Assembly: GCF_020509005.1 (NCBI RefSeq)
Contig: NC_063014.1
Span: 5,456,001 to 5,520,000 of the forward strand
Reading direction: 5' to 3'
Source: Fulvia fulva
Lineage: Eukaryota; Ascomycota; Dothideomycetes; Mycosphaerellales; Mycosphaerellaceae
Length of the DNA stretch: 64,000 nt
Under the pieces are notes generated by a model, which had not been told where the DNA came from, made no database searches, and saw nothing but the letters and a program-made list of their open reading frames with translations. This document shows, one piece after another, positions 1-10,872 of the stretch; position 1 is the first letter of the stretch; each line of letters begins with the position of its first letter. Made by a program: the position numbers and the translations under genes.

Positions 1-270
1 GAGGTGGCACAACTCCTCTGCATCTTCGAACGCCGCTTCGGCCTCTGCCGGATCGATGTCGAAACAGCTCAGTTGCTGCTATCAGCAGCGCTCATTCTGA
101 TCTTTGCCTCGATCTCAGAGCATGGCAACGACAGAACGACTATCATGGGCTACCTCAACGCGGTATTTCGTGTTCTGGATACTCTGAGCAACACATTCAA
201 CAGTGCGAGAATACATCTGGACAGTCTGCTTGCCATTCAGCGACAATGGTGCGCTGTGCATGATCATTAA
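1..270 (+). CDS. C-terminal end of a fungal-specific (Zn2Cys6-type) transcription factor, partial
   Basis: The reading frame is open at the first base of the window and ends at TAA 268-270, so this is the last ~89 codons of a gene that starts outside. The peptide resembles the C-terminus of nit-4-like Zn2Cys6 regulators: a hydrophobic helix (LLLSAALILIFASISEHG) followed by a helical stretch ending in LDSLLAIQRQW. In that family this segment closes the regulatory domain; DNA binding lies in the missing N-terminus, so its targets cannot be told. Family recognition is by motif memory only. Confidence 0.6.
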   Translation, partial: EVAQLLCIFERRFGLCRIDVETAQLLLSAALILIFASISEHGNDRTTIMGYLNAVFRVLDTLSNTFNSARIHLDSLLAIQRQWCAVHDH

Positions 271-923
271 CGTCACAAGCGCCTTAGAGCTCATCCAGCC
301 AATGCACGAGACAGTCAACGAACGCTGGATGATGGTCAGAAGCGTGCCAGGCTCCGGTAAAGACTCGGGAGAAGTCTACAGACTCACGCCCGATCCGCAT
401 GTTGCGCAGTTACATCCGTCTTCCACCTGTTCAGCGTATCCAATGAGACGGTATGATCACCATCCTGGCTTCTGCTCACAGTATGACTATCGAAGTCCAG
501 TAATCCGACTGGACGATGGACAATTACACATGGTGGCCCGGTACATGGTTTTGAGAACGGAGTGCCCATTAAGATGCCGCTTCTCGACGCAAGCACGAGC
601 AGCAGATATAAGCGACACCTTCTGCGCTACCGATGGCCACAGACTTCCACAAGATCATGTAAGCGTCGACTGCACCGAGTCACATGTCGCAGCATAGTGG
701 TCCACAGTCCTCTTGGCTCGGAAACCTAATTCCGACCACGCCACCTCTGCGGCATTGCCGAACTTGACAATGCCGACCGCCCCGCGAAGGTACGGCATAT
801 GGTGCAAATGCATCAGTAAGTATATGGACAATTCGGTGACACCTTTTATCAAGATCTTACTCTCTTCTTGCAATTACAGGGAAGAAGCTCGCGCTCACTA
901 CAGCATCGGATCTCATCGGCATT
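271..923. other. Intergenic, no gene seen
   Basis: Short overlapping frames only, none resembling a known protein. It holds the 3' flank of the transcription factor and the 5' flank of the PhyH gene. Confidence 0.5.
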
Positions 924-2271
924 ATGGCTCCAGCTGCGACCGCAGACCTCAACGTTGCAGACAGCAGGTGAGTGCTCAAGTATAGGAGATAGACTTTGCA
1001 CGTGGCGATGGCGCCTAGCTGACACCCCTCCGTGCGATAGTACGTTAGCGAAATCCGCTACAGACTCGCAAAGGGCAGATAGCCAAGCCAGTATTGCACC
1101 TAGGCCAGGGAGCCGCTGCTACGACATCCAAAAACTCCCAACGCTCAAGGAGTTTGCAGCTTTGACATCGCAGACAACCAAGCCTGACACTTACCCACTC
1201 GCTCGCCAGGTCGAGAAGAACGTGCCCATTTATGCTCGCGAAAGCATTGACCTTACCAATGCGGAAATCAGCGAGCAACTCCAAGATGAATGGTACCATA
1301 TCCTCCTCCACGGACCAGGCGTATTCGTGATTCAAGGGTTCTTCCGGCATCCGACTCTGATCGACGACGCCAACGCTGCATACGCAGCCATCATTGCCAA
1401 AGAGACAGCCCAGAGCAACGGCTTCGCAAAAGGCGATCACTTCGCGAACGCAGCCACCAACGACAGGATCTGGAACTCCTTCTCCAAGCACTGTCTCCAA
1501 GACCCTGCATCGTTCCTTCAGTACTACTCCAACCCGCTATTCCGCTCGGTCTGCGAAGCGTATCTTGGCCCAGCATACCGCATCACAGCACAGGTGAACG
1601 TCGTCAAGCCTGGAGGGAAAGCACAAGTCTGCCACCGAGACTTCCATATGGGGTTCCAGACTGCCGCTACTGCTAGCAAATGGCCCAAAGGCATGCACAT
1701 TGCAAGTCAACTCTTGACGCTCCAAGGCGCTGTTGCTCATACAGACATGCCTGTAGAAAGTGGCCCAACACGACTCCTCCCTTACAGCCAGCTCCTCGAA
1801 TCTGGCTATCTCGCGTATCGCAACGAAGATTTCCAGAAGTACTTTTTGGACAACTACATTTCCCTTCCCTTGCAAAAGGGCGACGCCATCTTCTTCAATC
1901 CTGCTTTATTCCATGCGGCAGGTGGGAACCTCACTTCGGACTTCGAGCGCTCGGCAAATCTGATCCAGGTCTCTTCTGCTTTTGGAAAGCCCATGGAGTA
2001 CATTGAGCGTATTCCACTGGTGCAGCATTCTTGGCAATTGCTGCAGGAGAAGTTCCGGGAGGAAGGACTTAGTGACGGGGTGGAGACATTTCTGCAAGCT
2101 GTTACTGAAGGGTATCCATTTCCTACGAATCTCGATCGTAGACCTCCTGCTCCGAGTGGGATGGCGCCGGAGAGCGAGACTGATATTTTGAGGAGGGGGC
2201 TGCAGGAAGGGTGGTCTGTTGAGCAAGCGGTTGAGGCATTGAGGGATGTAGATGCTGCGAACGTGGACTGA
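924..2271 (+). CDS. Phytanoyl-CoA dioxygenase (PhyH) family, Fe(II)/2-oxoglutarate dioxygenase
   Basis: I read exons 924-967 and 1041-2271 (intron 968-1040, GTGAGT..TAG, branch-like CTGAC just upstream), giving 424 aa. Another in-frame ATG at 868 would read through the intron and add non-conserved residues, so the spliced start is preferred. The double-stranded beta-helix carries the iron triad: H213 and D215 in CHRDFH and H306 in FHAAGG, with R318 a candidate 2-oxoglutarate ligand. Family members hydroxylate lipid-like or secondary-metabolite substrates; the substrate here is unknown. It lacks a signal peptide, suggesting a cytosolic or peroxisomal enzyme, but the C-terminus (NVD) is not a PTS1. 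The gene appears intact. Confidence 0.8.
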
Positions 2272-2371
2272 AAGGCGGTTGCCGGCGTGCATACGGGTAA
2301 ATGAATCGTGCGCTTTACGACGTCAAGACGCTCGAGAAGCACGTCTACTAACTTGGTAGGATCGCGGTACT

Positions 2372-2412
2372 ATGTTAGTGCATTAGTGCATTAGCATTAG
2401 TGCGTTAGTCAG
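2372..2412. repeat. Short tandem repeat of TTAGTGCA-type units
   Basis: Four to five imperfect copies of an 8-10 nt unit (gttagtgcattagtgcatta and variants) lie between the PhyH gene and the GH16 gene. No function is implied. Confidence 0.7.
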
Positions 2413-2567
2413 CTCGTTCAGCCATCCATAGGCCGTTCTGGACCACAAACGGCCATAGAACCTTAACAACGCATTCGATTTGTATTCAGCTCATCAGCCT
2501 GACTACACATCGACAACAGCATGTCTTCAGGTGTTGTTCACGAGCAAAGTCTTCGCGAAATATTACG

Positions 2568-3561
2568 ATGGTTTTACGTTCGTGCTACATTCCGATACTG
2601 CTGGGCTGGTGCAATATAGCCCTAGCACAATGGGCATCGACGACGACCTTTACCTTTGACGGCAACGCGTTGCCAACAGGACTGGTGGCATCACCGGACA
2701 CGGTGAAAGACAAAGAGTCCAACCTAGATGCCACGTTTGATCATCAATTCAATGTCTCGAACGTTCAAGTTCAAGATGGCTATCTCGAGCTCCGAGTGCC
2801 AGGCGGCCAAACCACAAGCCCAATCCAATGCGCGGAGGTGTCGACAGACTTCGAAGTCATGTATGCCAGCGTGATGACATACGCGATCCTGGTCGATGAA
2901 CCTGGTGTCTGTAATGGTATGTTGGGTCGCCCATATATTGTCTCTCATCGTGCTGATAATGTATCTCAGGCATGTTTTTCTACCACTCCGACAGTCAGGA
3001 AGTCGAAATCGAATGGATCAGTGATGCCAACTCAACGTCAAACCAGAATACCAACAACGGCACCCGTGTCATGCAATACACAAATCAAGGCCCCCATGGC
3101 ACTGCCGACTCGTCCGAGGTCAATGGTATGGCGGCCGACAATGCCACAGAGGCAGTCCACGAATACCGTATCGACTGGGTCAATGGTGCGAGCACCTTCT
3201 TTCTAGATGGTGTCTTCCAATATGAGCTGGAGACAAATGTGCCAACGACAGCAGGCAACTGGATCTGGAATAATTGGGCGTAAGCAAGCTTGTTCATGCA
3301 CAAGAGGCTGGTGGAGCACAGCTGACAAGTCCCAGCAATGGCGATCCTGACTTTACAGTTGGACCGCCTGCCACAGATGCAGTCTTCCGTATTCAGAAGA
3401 TTGTCATGCACTACAATACCTCGGCCGACAATACAGGCACCCCATCTGCAGGCAACGGCACGGCTCCCGGTGGCGAGACCGGCGCAGGCGCAACGATGGG
3501 TGGCCCAGCTATGGTCCTGGCGGCTTTCGGCTCAAGTGTATTGTCGTACCTGCTCTGGTGA
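2568..3561 (+). CDS. GH16 family, probable GPI-anchored cell-wall transglycosylase (CRH-like)
   Basis: Three exons: 2568-2916, 2970-3279, 3336-3561 (introns of 53 and 56 bp; the second has a GCTGAC branch), giving 294 aa. There is an N-terminal signal peptide (hydrophobic LLGWCNIALA), a concanavalin-type fold and the catalytic strand EVEIEWI (E127, E129, E131). The usual GH16 motif is ExDxE or ExDxxE; here the central Asp is Glu. Several N-glycosylation sequons and a Ser/Gly-rich stretch precede a terminal hydrophobic tail typical of a GPI signal. The CRH group links chitin to glucan in the wall; the assignment to that group is inferred from the GPI tail and overall size. Splice phases fit throughout. 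Confidence 0.8.
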
Positions 3562-4145
3562 TGACCTGGTGGAAGGGCAAGTTGTTGAGGCGATGCACAA
3601 GTTCAATGGCAAGATTTGGATTTTAAGCCTGGTCTATCTCGATACGGAGACCCAGATCTGAGCTTGACCAAAAGCGTCTGACACGGCTGAGGCAACAGAT
3701 TCATCAATTTATCCGTCGTCTTCCATCTTTCATCAACCTACATGCACCTTCTAACATCGGCAAATCGACATCCTGCCGACCCTTCATCTACAATTGAATC
3801 TTCATCAGGCCTGCGGTACTCACATCACCTAGTAATGAGAACGGCCGCGGCCAATGCTTCTTCGGAGGAAGTGATGAGTCTGGCGTCAACATGGTTCTTC
3901 CTTGTCAGTCAGCTGCTAAGTTCTGCGAGTACGACATGAGGAGCCAAGTCGAAAATCCCTCTGGGTAACGGCGGAATCACTCTATCTGAGCGAGCTAGCA
4001 TGGCACACAGTCGTCGCCCACGATGAGATGAAAACGCGGTCGTAAGCACCAAATATGCCGCTAGGTATCTCCCGGAGATAGCAGGCAAGGTCGTCTACAT
4101 GTTCAGAACGCGGGCGGCTGTCTTTCTGGCAACTCAAGCACTTCG
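3562..4145. other. Intergenic, no gene seen
   Basis: No frame with recognisable protein similarity. This is the 3' flank of the GH16 gene and 5' flank of the methyltransferase pseudogene. Confidence 0.5.
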
Positions 4146-5251
4146 ATGATGGACACTGCAGCGCTCGAGACCATCTCCGCCGACTCGCAAGACAGCCACA
4201 GCGAGATAGATTCCGCCCTAGGGACAGATCGTGGAGCCTTGAAAAAGTCCTTGCGTTCTAGCTTGTTAGAAAGCGTGCAAGGAAATGGTCGGAGCTACCA
4301 TCGAAATACCGGCATTGCTGGGACTCAATATCACTTACCCGAGGATGAACTTGAACAGAACCGCTCGGACTTGCATCATCAGATCTTCCTGGACACCTTC
4401 CATGGAAAGCTCCATCTTTCGTCTCTCGGGGACCATGTATGTACGCAACGTGCTGGATCTTGGCACGGGTATTGGTACTTGGGTGAGCCCGCGGTCACTG
4501 CAACCTGCCTTGTTGCCGATGCTGATGTCGACGTGGCAAGGCTATAGACTTTGCGGACGAACATCCTGACGCAACAGTGATTGGGACTGATTTGAGCCCG
4601 ATACAGCCGCCGTTTGTTCCGCCCAACTGCCATTTCTTCATTGATGATTTCAATGCGAATTGGGCCTTCGACGAGAGGTTTGACTTTATCCATGCCAGAT
4701 CTCTGGTAGGATGCAGCAAGGACTTCCCGGCACTTATAAGACAAGCACACGACAATCTACGGCCAGGAGGATGGCTCGAGATGTCTGATATCCAGGTCCC
4801 ATTTCTTGCCGACGACGATTCGCTCATGGGTACTTGTATCTCAGAATGGAACAGCAAGCAGCCAGAAGCTTGTTCCAGAGTCGGGGTCGATTCCATGGCG
4901 CCGTTAAATACAACCGCTAAATGATTGAACAGGGCTTCGAGAATGTGGTCGAGCTTCGCCACAAATGGCCTGTTGGCACCTGGCCACAGGACAAGTGGTA
5001 CAAAAAGCTTGGTGGCATGACGAGACTCAACTTCCTCTCTGGTCTGGAAGGCTTCACCTTACGACTATGGACGACTGTGCTTGGTATGGAGCCTGCGGAG
5101 GTCCTTGTCTTTCTGGCACATGTCAGGAAGGATATTCTGGATTCGAGCATACATTGCTATTGGCCAGTGTAAGTGATGCAGGGCAGTGCATGCGTTCAAG
5201 GTCTGACGTCCGAGCAGATACTGTGTATATGGCCAGAAGCCGATGCAATAA
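4146..5251 (+). pseudogene. LaeA-like SAM-dependent methyltransferase, broken by frameshifts and a stop
   Basis: The family order is clear: an acidic N-terminus, then YHLPEDELEQ, HGKLHL, SAM motif I (NVLDLGTGIGTW), FADEHP, IGTDLSPIQP, RPGGWLEMSD, GFENVVEL, and a C-terminal VYGQKP. The frame changes twice without an intron. At about 4434-4441 an ATGTATGT tandem duplication shifts it by +1; at about 4891 a base seems lost. An in-frame TAA follows at 4918-4920. Two introns still look normal: 4483-4540 and 5169-5217, the latter with a proper GTAAGT..CAG. Relatives of this family include LaeA, a regulator of secondary metabolism, and UMTA-type enzymes. As it stands it cannot make a full protein. 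Assembly errors could mimic some lesions, but three in one gene beside intact genes favours decay. Confidence 0.75.
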
Positions 5252-5462
5252 TTTGACTCAGCCAGGCAGTCGGTTTGATCCACACACGATCAAGCGAGTA
5301 CTGTCGCTGCAATTCTGACATGTGAATAGTGCACAACGGGACGACATCAGAGTCGTTCGTGTCACCATTTCCTCTCCTGAGGCTATTGCTTTTGCTATAC
5401 CAAATACAATTAGCAAGCTCCTGGACTTCAACTGCCTTCGACTTACCACTAGATCGCTGCCC

Positions 5463-5645
5463 CTAGACCGGTAGAGAGCTGAGAGCTCCAAGGGTCATTG
5501 CAGCCTTTATTTTAGGACCTCGGCGTCTTTTCTGTGGAGGCTGTTGCTGTTGTGGCGCATAGGATATTGGTTGTTGAGGATCGCCAGGTGGTGGTCCAAA
5601 GTATGCATTGGGGTCGTATGCTGGTTTCGAACCGCCGCAACCCAT
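5463..5645 (-). CDS. Small 60-aa MGCGGSK protein, probably lipid-anchored
   Basis: The peptide starts MGCGGSKP: Gly2 with Ser6 fits an N-myristoylation signal, and Cys3 is placed for palmitoylation. The middle is Pro/Gln/Tyr-rich (FGPPPGDPQQP, QQQQPPQ), followed by a basic patch KRRRGPKIK and a small hydrophobic end. Dual acylation plus a polybasic patch is a usual plasma-membrane targeting design. I do not recognise a named family. The frame is short, but its composition is unlike the surrounding shadow frames. It is convergent with the methyltransferase pseudogene, whose end lies 211 bp away. A further 3' exon cannot be excluded. Confidence 0.55.
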   Translation of the reverse strand: MGCGGSKPAYDPNAYFGPPPGDPQQPISYAPQQQQPPQKRRRGPKIKAAMTLGALSSLPV

Positions 5646-7701
5646 GTCGTCCGATGAAGAGACCGAACTTCTACTTGGTTGCCGCTTACGGAAAGATGTG
5701 TATACCGGGGTTTAGAGCGGTCACAATCGTCTTGGCTGGATCCGTGCTGTATTTGCTGCCACAAGCAGGACCAGAGCGCATAATATGGCAGCATCTCTGG
5801 CCTGGACACCGGAAGCATCTCTCCGTAAGGACGTGATGATCAAACGACCACAAATTGCGGCGTCGTTGATCCCCTGCAGAGATACTACTCCCGCAGCACA
5901 CGAACACGCGAAGGAGTGGTGTTCATCTGGATTCAACCTAGCAACCCTCAAAGGGAAGTTTGATTCGCCGACGGGACGCGAGAAGCTGTCGATATGTTGC
6001 GGCATCTTCTAATAAGCTTTGCTAAGCTTCCGGAACGGCGGCAAGCAGTTGTAGTCTACCTGCACAGTACTCCTCACACGCCTTTTACCCAAGTCGCATT
6101 TCGACATGGACACAAGATAGGCCAAGCTAACGTTTGAACGCTCGTGCTCGACCACTGGCAACTCTCCGAGCTCGCCTCCCCGTGTCTGAGACGGTGTCGA
6201 ACGAAGGATGAGAATGGTGTGGCTTTACTGGCCGACAACAGACATGCGAACCTGCGATGCCATGGCACCGCTGGGGACGTATTCGCATGCTCAATCCGTT
6301 GGTTATCTGCCAGGCCGATCAAGTGAGGCATGACTTGGCGAGACTGCCACGATCTTATGCACTGATGTGCCAGTCGACTTCAGCTCACCATGGAATAGAC
6401 ATGTTCTGCTGAGGCTCTCCAGTGCCATACGACCACAAGTTGTGGTCGCTCTGCCTAGCGCCGGTCCCGCACGCAGCCGAGCGTCTGGAAAGGCTCATTC
6501 ACTCACCACTTGATCTTAATATCGAGCTACGACCTGCGATAGCGTGGATTGCACCGAGCTTCGTGCCATCACAACAGAATGCTGTTGCAAAGACAACATC
6601 GTGAGCCCCTTTCAGCAGGACCCTACGAGGCTGAGACTGGCTCTGACACGCGCGAATCCGTGATCACTACGTCGCGAAACACCAGGCCTGGGCAATGAAA
6701 CCCACAGCTGTCTTTCTTTGGCTGAGATCAGCCCACTCGATTATCTGAAGATATCGGCAATCCTGCGTCGATACAACCACCTCTTACTATCACCTTTGTG
6801 CCGTCAACTACATCTCACGACACGTTGCAGCATTTCGATCATCATATGTATATTGACATCACGAAGGAAGAGTGCGCACTGTCGAATATGGGAACAAAGG
6901 GACCAAAGACAAAGACTCAACCAACGACAACCCAAGGACAAAGATTGCTATGCTAATGCAGACACTGATGCAGTCAGCATCTGCGACATTCTGAGAGTCG
7001 CAGTATGGCAAAGCATATGAGGATCTCGCTATTGCCGGCCACGACACATCCTTCGGGAAAGTGCGAGCTTCAAAGTTCTGTACTTCCGACAGACACCAAC
7101 AACAATCGCTTCAGAAAGAGCCTCGCCAAGCTTTGTCTTCACACTTTTGGACCTGCCTCTTTGCCTGTCAAGTTGGCTACACTCCCAACACAACATGAGG
7201 TCACGACCACTTTGGTATGGCGCTCTCGAGCAAACATCCTCTAAAAGGTTGGCATTCGATCTTGAGGGGTCATGAACGAAATGCACATCGCTGAGAGTCA
7301 CATTAGCTATTGCAGGGCCTACAGACCCTCTGGATCCTGCGAAGCATTAATGCTCGTGTCGGGCCAAACCATGGATCAGAGTCTGGAAGTCTGCCTATTG
7401 TTGCGCCGGTCGCCGTCACAAACATCGACACCAGAAGTCAGCGGCACACACATGGTACTCAAGATTGACTTCAATGCTTTGTGTATCTCGGTATCATGGA
7501 CATCAAACACTGTCCGATGTTCAAGTCATTCACTACGGATGGATTCACTGCCTGGCAATGCATTCATCTCGTCTGTGTTATTGAGCGCTTCCAATCAGTA
7601 TATTAAACGCCAGCATCATCACCTTATAATCATCAGCCTATAGAAGCCGATCAGCGCGACAAACATTTCGCAAGTGTACTCAACCAGCCGACGCCAATAA
7701 C
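5646..7701. other. 2-kb intergenic region, no gene seen
   Basis: Both strands hold only short frames with no recognisable domain, no clear intron-exon pattern, no tRNA and no inverted repeat. It could contain untranslated RNA or degraded sequence. Confidence 0.45.
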
Positions 7702-9891
7702 ATGCCAGGAAACTCTCGCCTTTCCGCCACACGGCTGCAAACGCTGCTCCGTACCCTGACCAGTATCGCGACTGAAATGCGAGGAGGCAGTAATCGACCG
7801 ACAGAATTCCTCGCTCTCCCTGCCAGCACAGTTCTAGACAATACGAAAGAGCTCATCTACCAGAGCTCTCCAAGGCTTGTCAAAGTACTTGGCGTGGTAA
7901 TTCCGTTCGTATACCTTGCGTACGCTCTTCATGACATTGACTGGCACCTGCTCAAGGTCGTCGTCCTCGTGCAGAGAATGAAGGCCTACTTCGAACGCTC
8001 GATCTCCATTTCCTCTTCGGAGCCCATGCACCATATGGTCAACTCCTGGCTGGCCGAGCACACGAAAACCGACACGCGATCAATGTCGCTGCAGACCGGT
8101 GGTCCAAGCTACGGCTCCTCCGCCGATGCTTCGCTGAAGTTTGTGCCGAACGCAGAGTCTACTTCGTTCCGCTTCAATGGACGCACTTTCCATGTAAGCA
8201 ACGGAGCTCAGACCATCAACCGATCCTACAACCAATCCGTCGACCGATCCGACTATCAAGGCATTATCGGCTGGAGAAACGAGCCAAAGACGGATCATGG
8301 CGTGACTCAAAGTGCTAGCATGAAGATTTCTTACGTCTCTTTCGGCAGCAAGGGCATTGCTCCGATAAAGGAGTTCCTCGATCACGTGAGAGCAAAAGCA
8401 GCAAAAAGCATAGGCGATTCTCAGACTATGTTTTACCGCATGGAGACCAGTGGCGCCCGTTGGGCTCAAGCGACGGCGAAGCCCTCACGGAGCATGGATT
8501 CGGTCGCCATGCCCCGCGACAAGAAGGAACTCCTCATCAAGGACATCGCCGCGTACGTTGCAGAAGGCAGTAAGAAGTGGTATGCTTCAATGGGGATTCC
8601 GCATCGACGTGGATACCTGTTCTATGGGCCGCCTGGTTGTGGCAAGACCAGTGCGATCAATGCTATTGCAGGCGACTTTAATCTCGACGTCTTCAGCATC
8701 ACCCTGTCAAATCCTGCACTTACGGACGACTTGCTGGAAGAGCTGTTCCGAACCCTGCCAGAACGGGCGCTCGTATTGCTTGAGGATGTCGACGTCTCCG
8801 GCATCGAGTCAAGAGGCAGCAATAACGGGCACAGCAAGAGACCTAGCAAGAACAAAAAGAAGACAGGCGTCACGCTCTCTGGGCTTTTGAATTGCATCGA
8901 CGGGGCCTGCTCGGCCGAGCATCGAGTGCTGATCATGACGGCCAACACACCTGACTCTCTGGATCCAGCCTTAATACGGCCTGGACGCATAGATGGGAAG
9001 CACCTCTTTGCGAATGCGACCCGCGACGTTATGCAGCAACAGTTTGCGCACATCTTCTCGGACATTCCCGGTGTCACTGAATTCAGCTCAGAGTACAACA
9101 TTCCAGAGGATAGGATAACACCTGCGGAAATCCAGGCTTTTCTACTCTGCCATCGCAGCTGTCCTGCCAATGCTGTGAAGAATGCCAAGGCTTGGGCGGA
9201 TGTGATTGTCGAGGAGAAGGCTACCGGGCGTAACGTGTCTTCCTTCACGGGTCGAATTGGTGAAGTCAGTCAGATTGAGACAGGAATGGACCCTGGGGCC
9301 ACATCACCGAGCGTCTTCACACAAAGTCCGTCAGACCACCAGCAATTGGTGGAATTCGACAATGAGATGACTGACCCATCCTCTGACAACAGATTCGCGG
9401 CAGTGAACACTACTGACACGATGAGCGAGAACGCCGCTCCAGCAGGTCATGTAATCGAGCAAGAGGAGGATGGATTTGATCAATACGACGAGTACGCCGC
9501 CTCAGAATATGCCGATGCAATGGAAACACAGGAGGAAGGAGATGATGGAGCCGACGAGTACGCAAGTTCAGAAGATGCCGAGGCAAGCGAGAAAAAGGAG
9601 AAACGAGATGATGGGATAGACGACTACGCCGCTTCAGAAGACGCCGATGACCACCTCGCTTCAGAACATGTCAAGGCAACCGAGCCGAAGGAGGAAGGAG
9701 ATAAAGGAAGACCCAAATCCGCCGCTCCAGGAAACGCCAATGTCATCGAACAAAGGCAAGAAGGAGATGACAAAATCGACGATGATACTGACGACACTGA
9801 GCCCTCCGATGCGGATGTCGAAGAGGACCATGAGGATAAGTGGCTCGAAGAACTGGCGATCATCTTATGGAGCGGGTGGTACAGTTTTTGA
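7702..9891 (+). CDS. BCS1-like AAA ATPase with acidic repeat tail
   Basis: Single exon, 729 aa. A hydrophobic segment at about residues 60-76 is followed by the BCS1 N-domain, then the AAA module: Walker A GPPGCGKT (309-316), Walker B LVLLEDVD (357-364), sensor TANT (413-416) and arginine-finger RPGR (426-429). A basic Lys-rich insert (about 376-388) splits the AAA core after Walker B. True Bcs1 is a mitochondrial inner-membrane translocase that matures the Rieske protein of complex III. Filamentous fungi carry many paralogues, and the long tail here suggests a paralogue rather than the housekeeping gene. From about residue 540 the protein is low complexity, with acidic units (DEYAASE, DEYASSE, DDYAASE) spaced about 22 residues apart. 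Confidence 0.8.
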   Translation: MPGNSRLSATRLQTLLRTLTSIATEMRGGSNRPTEFLALPASTVLDNTKELIYQSSPRLVKVLGVVIPFVYLAYALHDIDWHLLKVVVLVQRMKAYFERSISISSSEPMHHMVNSWLAEHTKTDTRSMSLQTGGPSYGSSADASLKFVPNAESTSFRFNGRTFHVSNGAQTINRSYNQSVDRSDYQGIIGWRNEPKTDHGVTQSASMKISYVSFGSKGIAPIKEFLDHVRAKAAKSIGDSQTMFYRMETSGARWAQATAKPSRSMDSVAMPRDKKELLIKDIAAYVAEGSKKWYASMGIPHRRGYLFYGPPGCGKTSAINAIAGDFNLDVFSITLSNPALTDDLLEELFRTLPERALVLLEDVDVSGIESRGSNNGHSKRPSKNKKKTGVTLSGLLNCIDGACSAEHRVLIMTANTPDSLDPALIRPGRIDGKHLFANATRDVMQQQFAHIFSDIPGVTEFSSEYNIPEDRITPAEIQAFLLCHRSCPANAVKNAKAWADVIVEEKATGRNVSSFTGRIGEVSQIETGMDPGATSPSVFTQSPSDHQQLVEFDNEMTDPSSDNRFAAVNTTDTMSENAAPAGHVIEQEEDGFDQYDEYAASEYADAMETQEEGDDGADEYASSEDAEASEKKEKRDDGIDDYAASEDADDHLASEHVKATEPKEEGDKGRPKSAAPGNANVIEQRQEGDDKIDDDTDDTEPSDADVEEDHEDKWLEELAIILWSGWYSF

Positions 9892-10872
9892 GATGGCATG
9901 ATGCCCGACGTCGATGAGATTGACTGTATATAATACGCAGGGACGGAAGGGGTTTTGTCTCAAATTTAGGAAGGAATCGGTACCACACTGAAGTAAGCAC
10001 AGACATCATGACACATTCAGACATATCACATTATTTCCTTCGCCTACATCTACCGCTGAAAGTTACAGTAACTTCTCCAGCTTAGCGCTACATGCCCGCA
10101 GAGACGACGGAGTTACCTCGCCCGCGGCCAGAGTTTTCCCACCACTTTCACTATTAAATAGTCTTTTGCAATCCCTATCGAGCTGGCCTCCAGTAAATGG
10201 AGGCGAGGGCTTCCTTTCACTAATCATGGAAGCAGGTAGCTTCTCGGGTGCTATAGTCCGAATAGAACAGCTGCTTCCTAAAGTAGTCATCTTGTGCGAA
10301 GAATGAGGCCCTTAGGCCGGATTCGTTTGCCACTGATGTTGGCACCAGGTGACAGCCTGACCGGTCCGATGGCGAGTGACTCTAGCGACGGCATGTCGCA
10401 TGCCGACCTTCGTAGGTAAGCTGTAGAGACAAACAGCTTAGAGCCCGCAAAGCGCGGCCGCACAGCAGTGCACCCCTTTACCCCTACATGGCGAGACTTC
10501 GAAGAGCCTTTTGATGGCGGAAGACGTTGGTTCTGAACTGTCGCCGATCGACCTGACTCGTCGTGCATCGCTGACCACCCAGATAAGTCCTCCTGGTACT
10601 CTCACACAGCATCCCCTTCTAAGCAGATGCCTGGGGATATCCTGAGCAGTGGCCAGGGGAACACGACGAGAATAGTCAACAAACTGCCGAGCGCAAGCAT
10701 GGCTTCAAGACCGATGCCTCCGGCCATGGGTAGAGCAAAGGACAAGCACTGACACCACAGTGATGAAGGCACGATACGCTTTCCCACGAAATGAGACATG
10801 CGTATTCCTTTCGGAGAGTAGTCTCAGCAGCAACATTGTCCGAGCGTGCAAGCACGATGAGGGTATGCTCGC
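9892..10872. other. Intergenic, only doubtful small frames
   Basis: Minus-strand frames at 10063-10290 (75 aa) and 10287-10568 (93 aa) overlap by a few bases, but neither resembles a known protein and no splice pattern joins them. I do not call a gene. Confidence 0.4.

Noticed and set aside
4437..4540. Single intron from GTATGT at 4437 to rescue the methyltransferase frame
   Set aside because: It would remove SAM motif I (LDLGTGIG), which the enzyme needs, and does not fix the later breaks.
5620..5640. tRNA B-box-like string (GGTTTCGAACC)
   Set aside because: No A box or cloverleaf nearby; the bases belong to the MGCGGSK coding frame.
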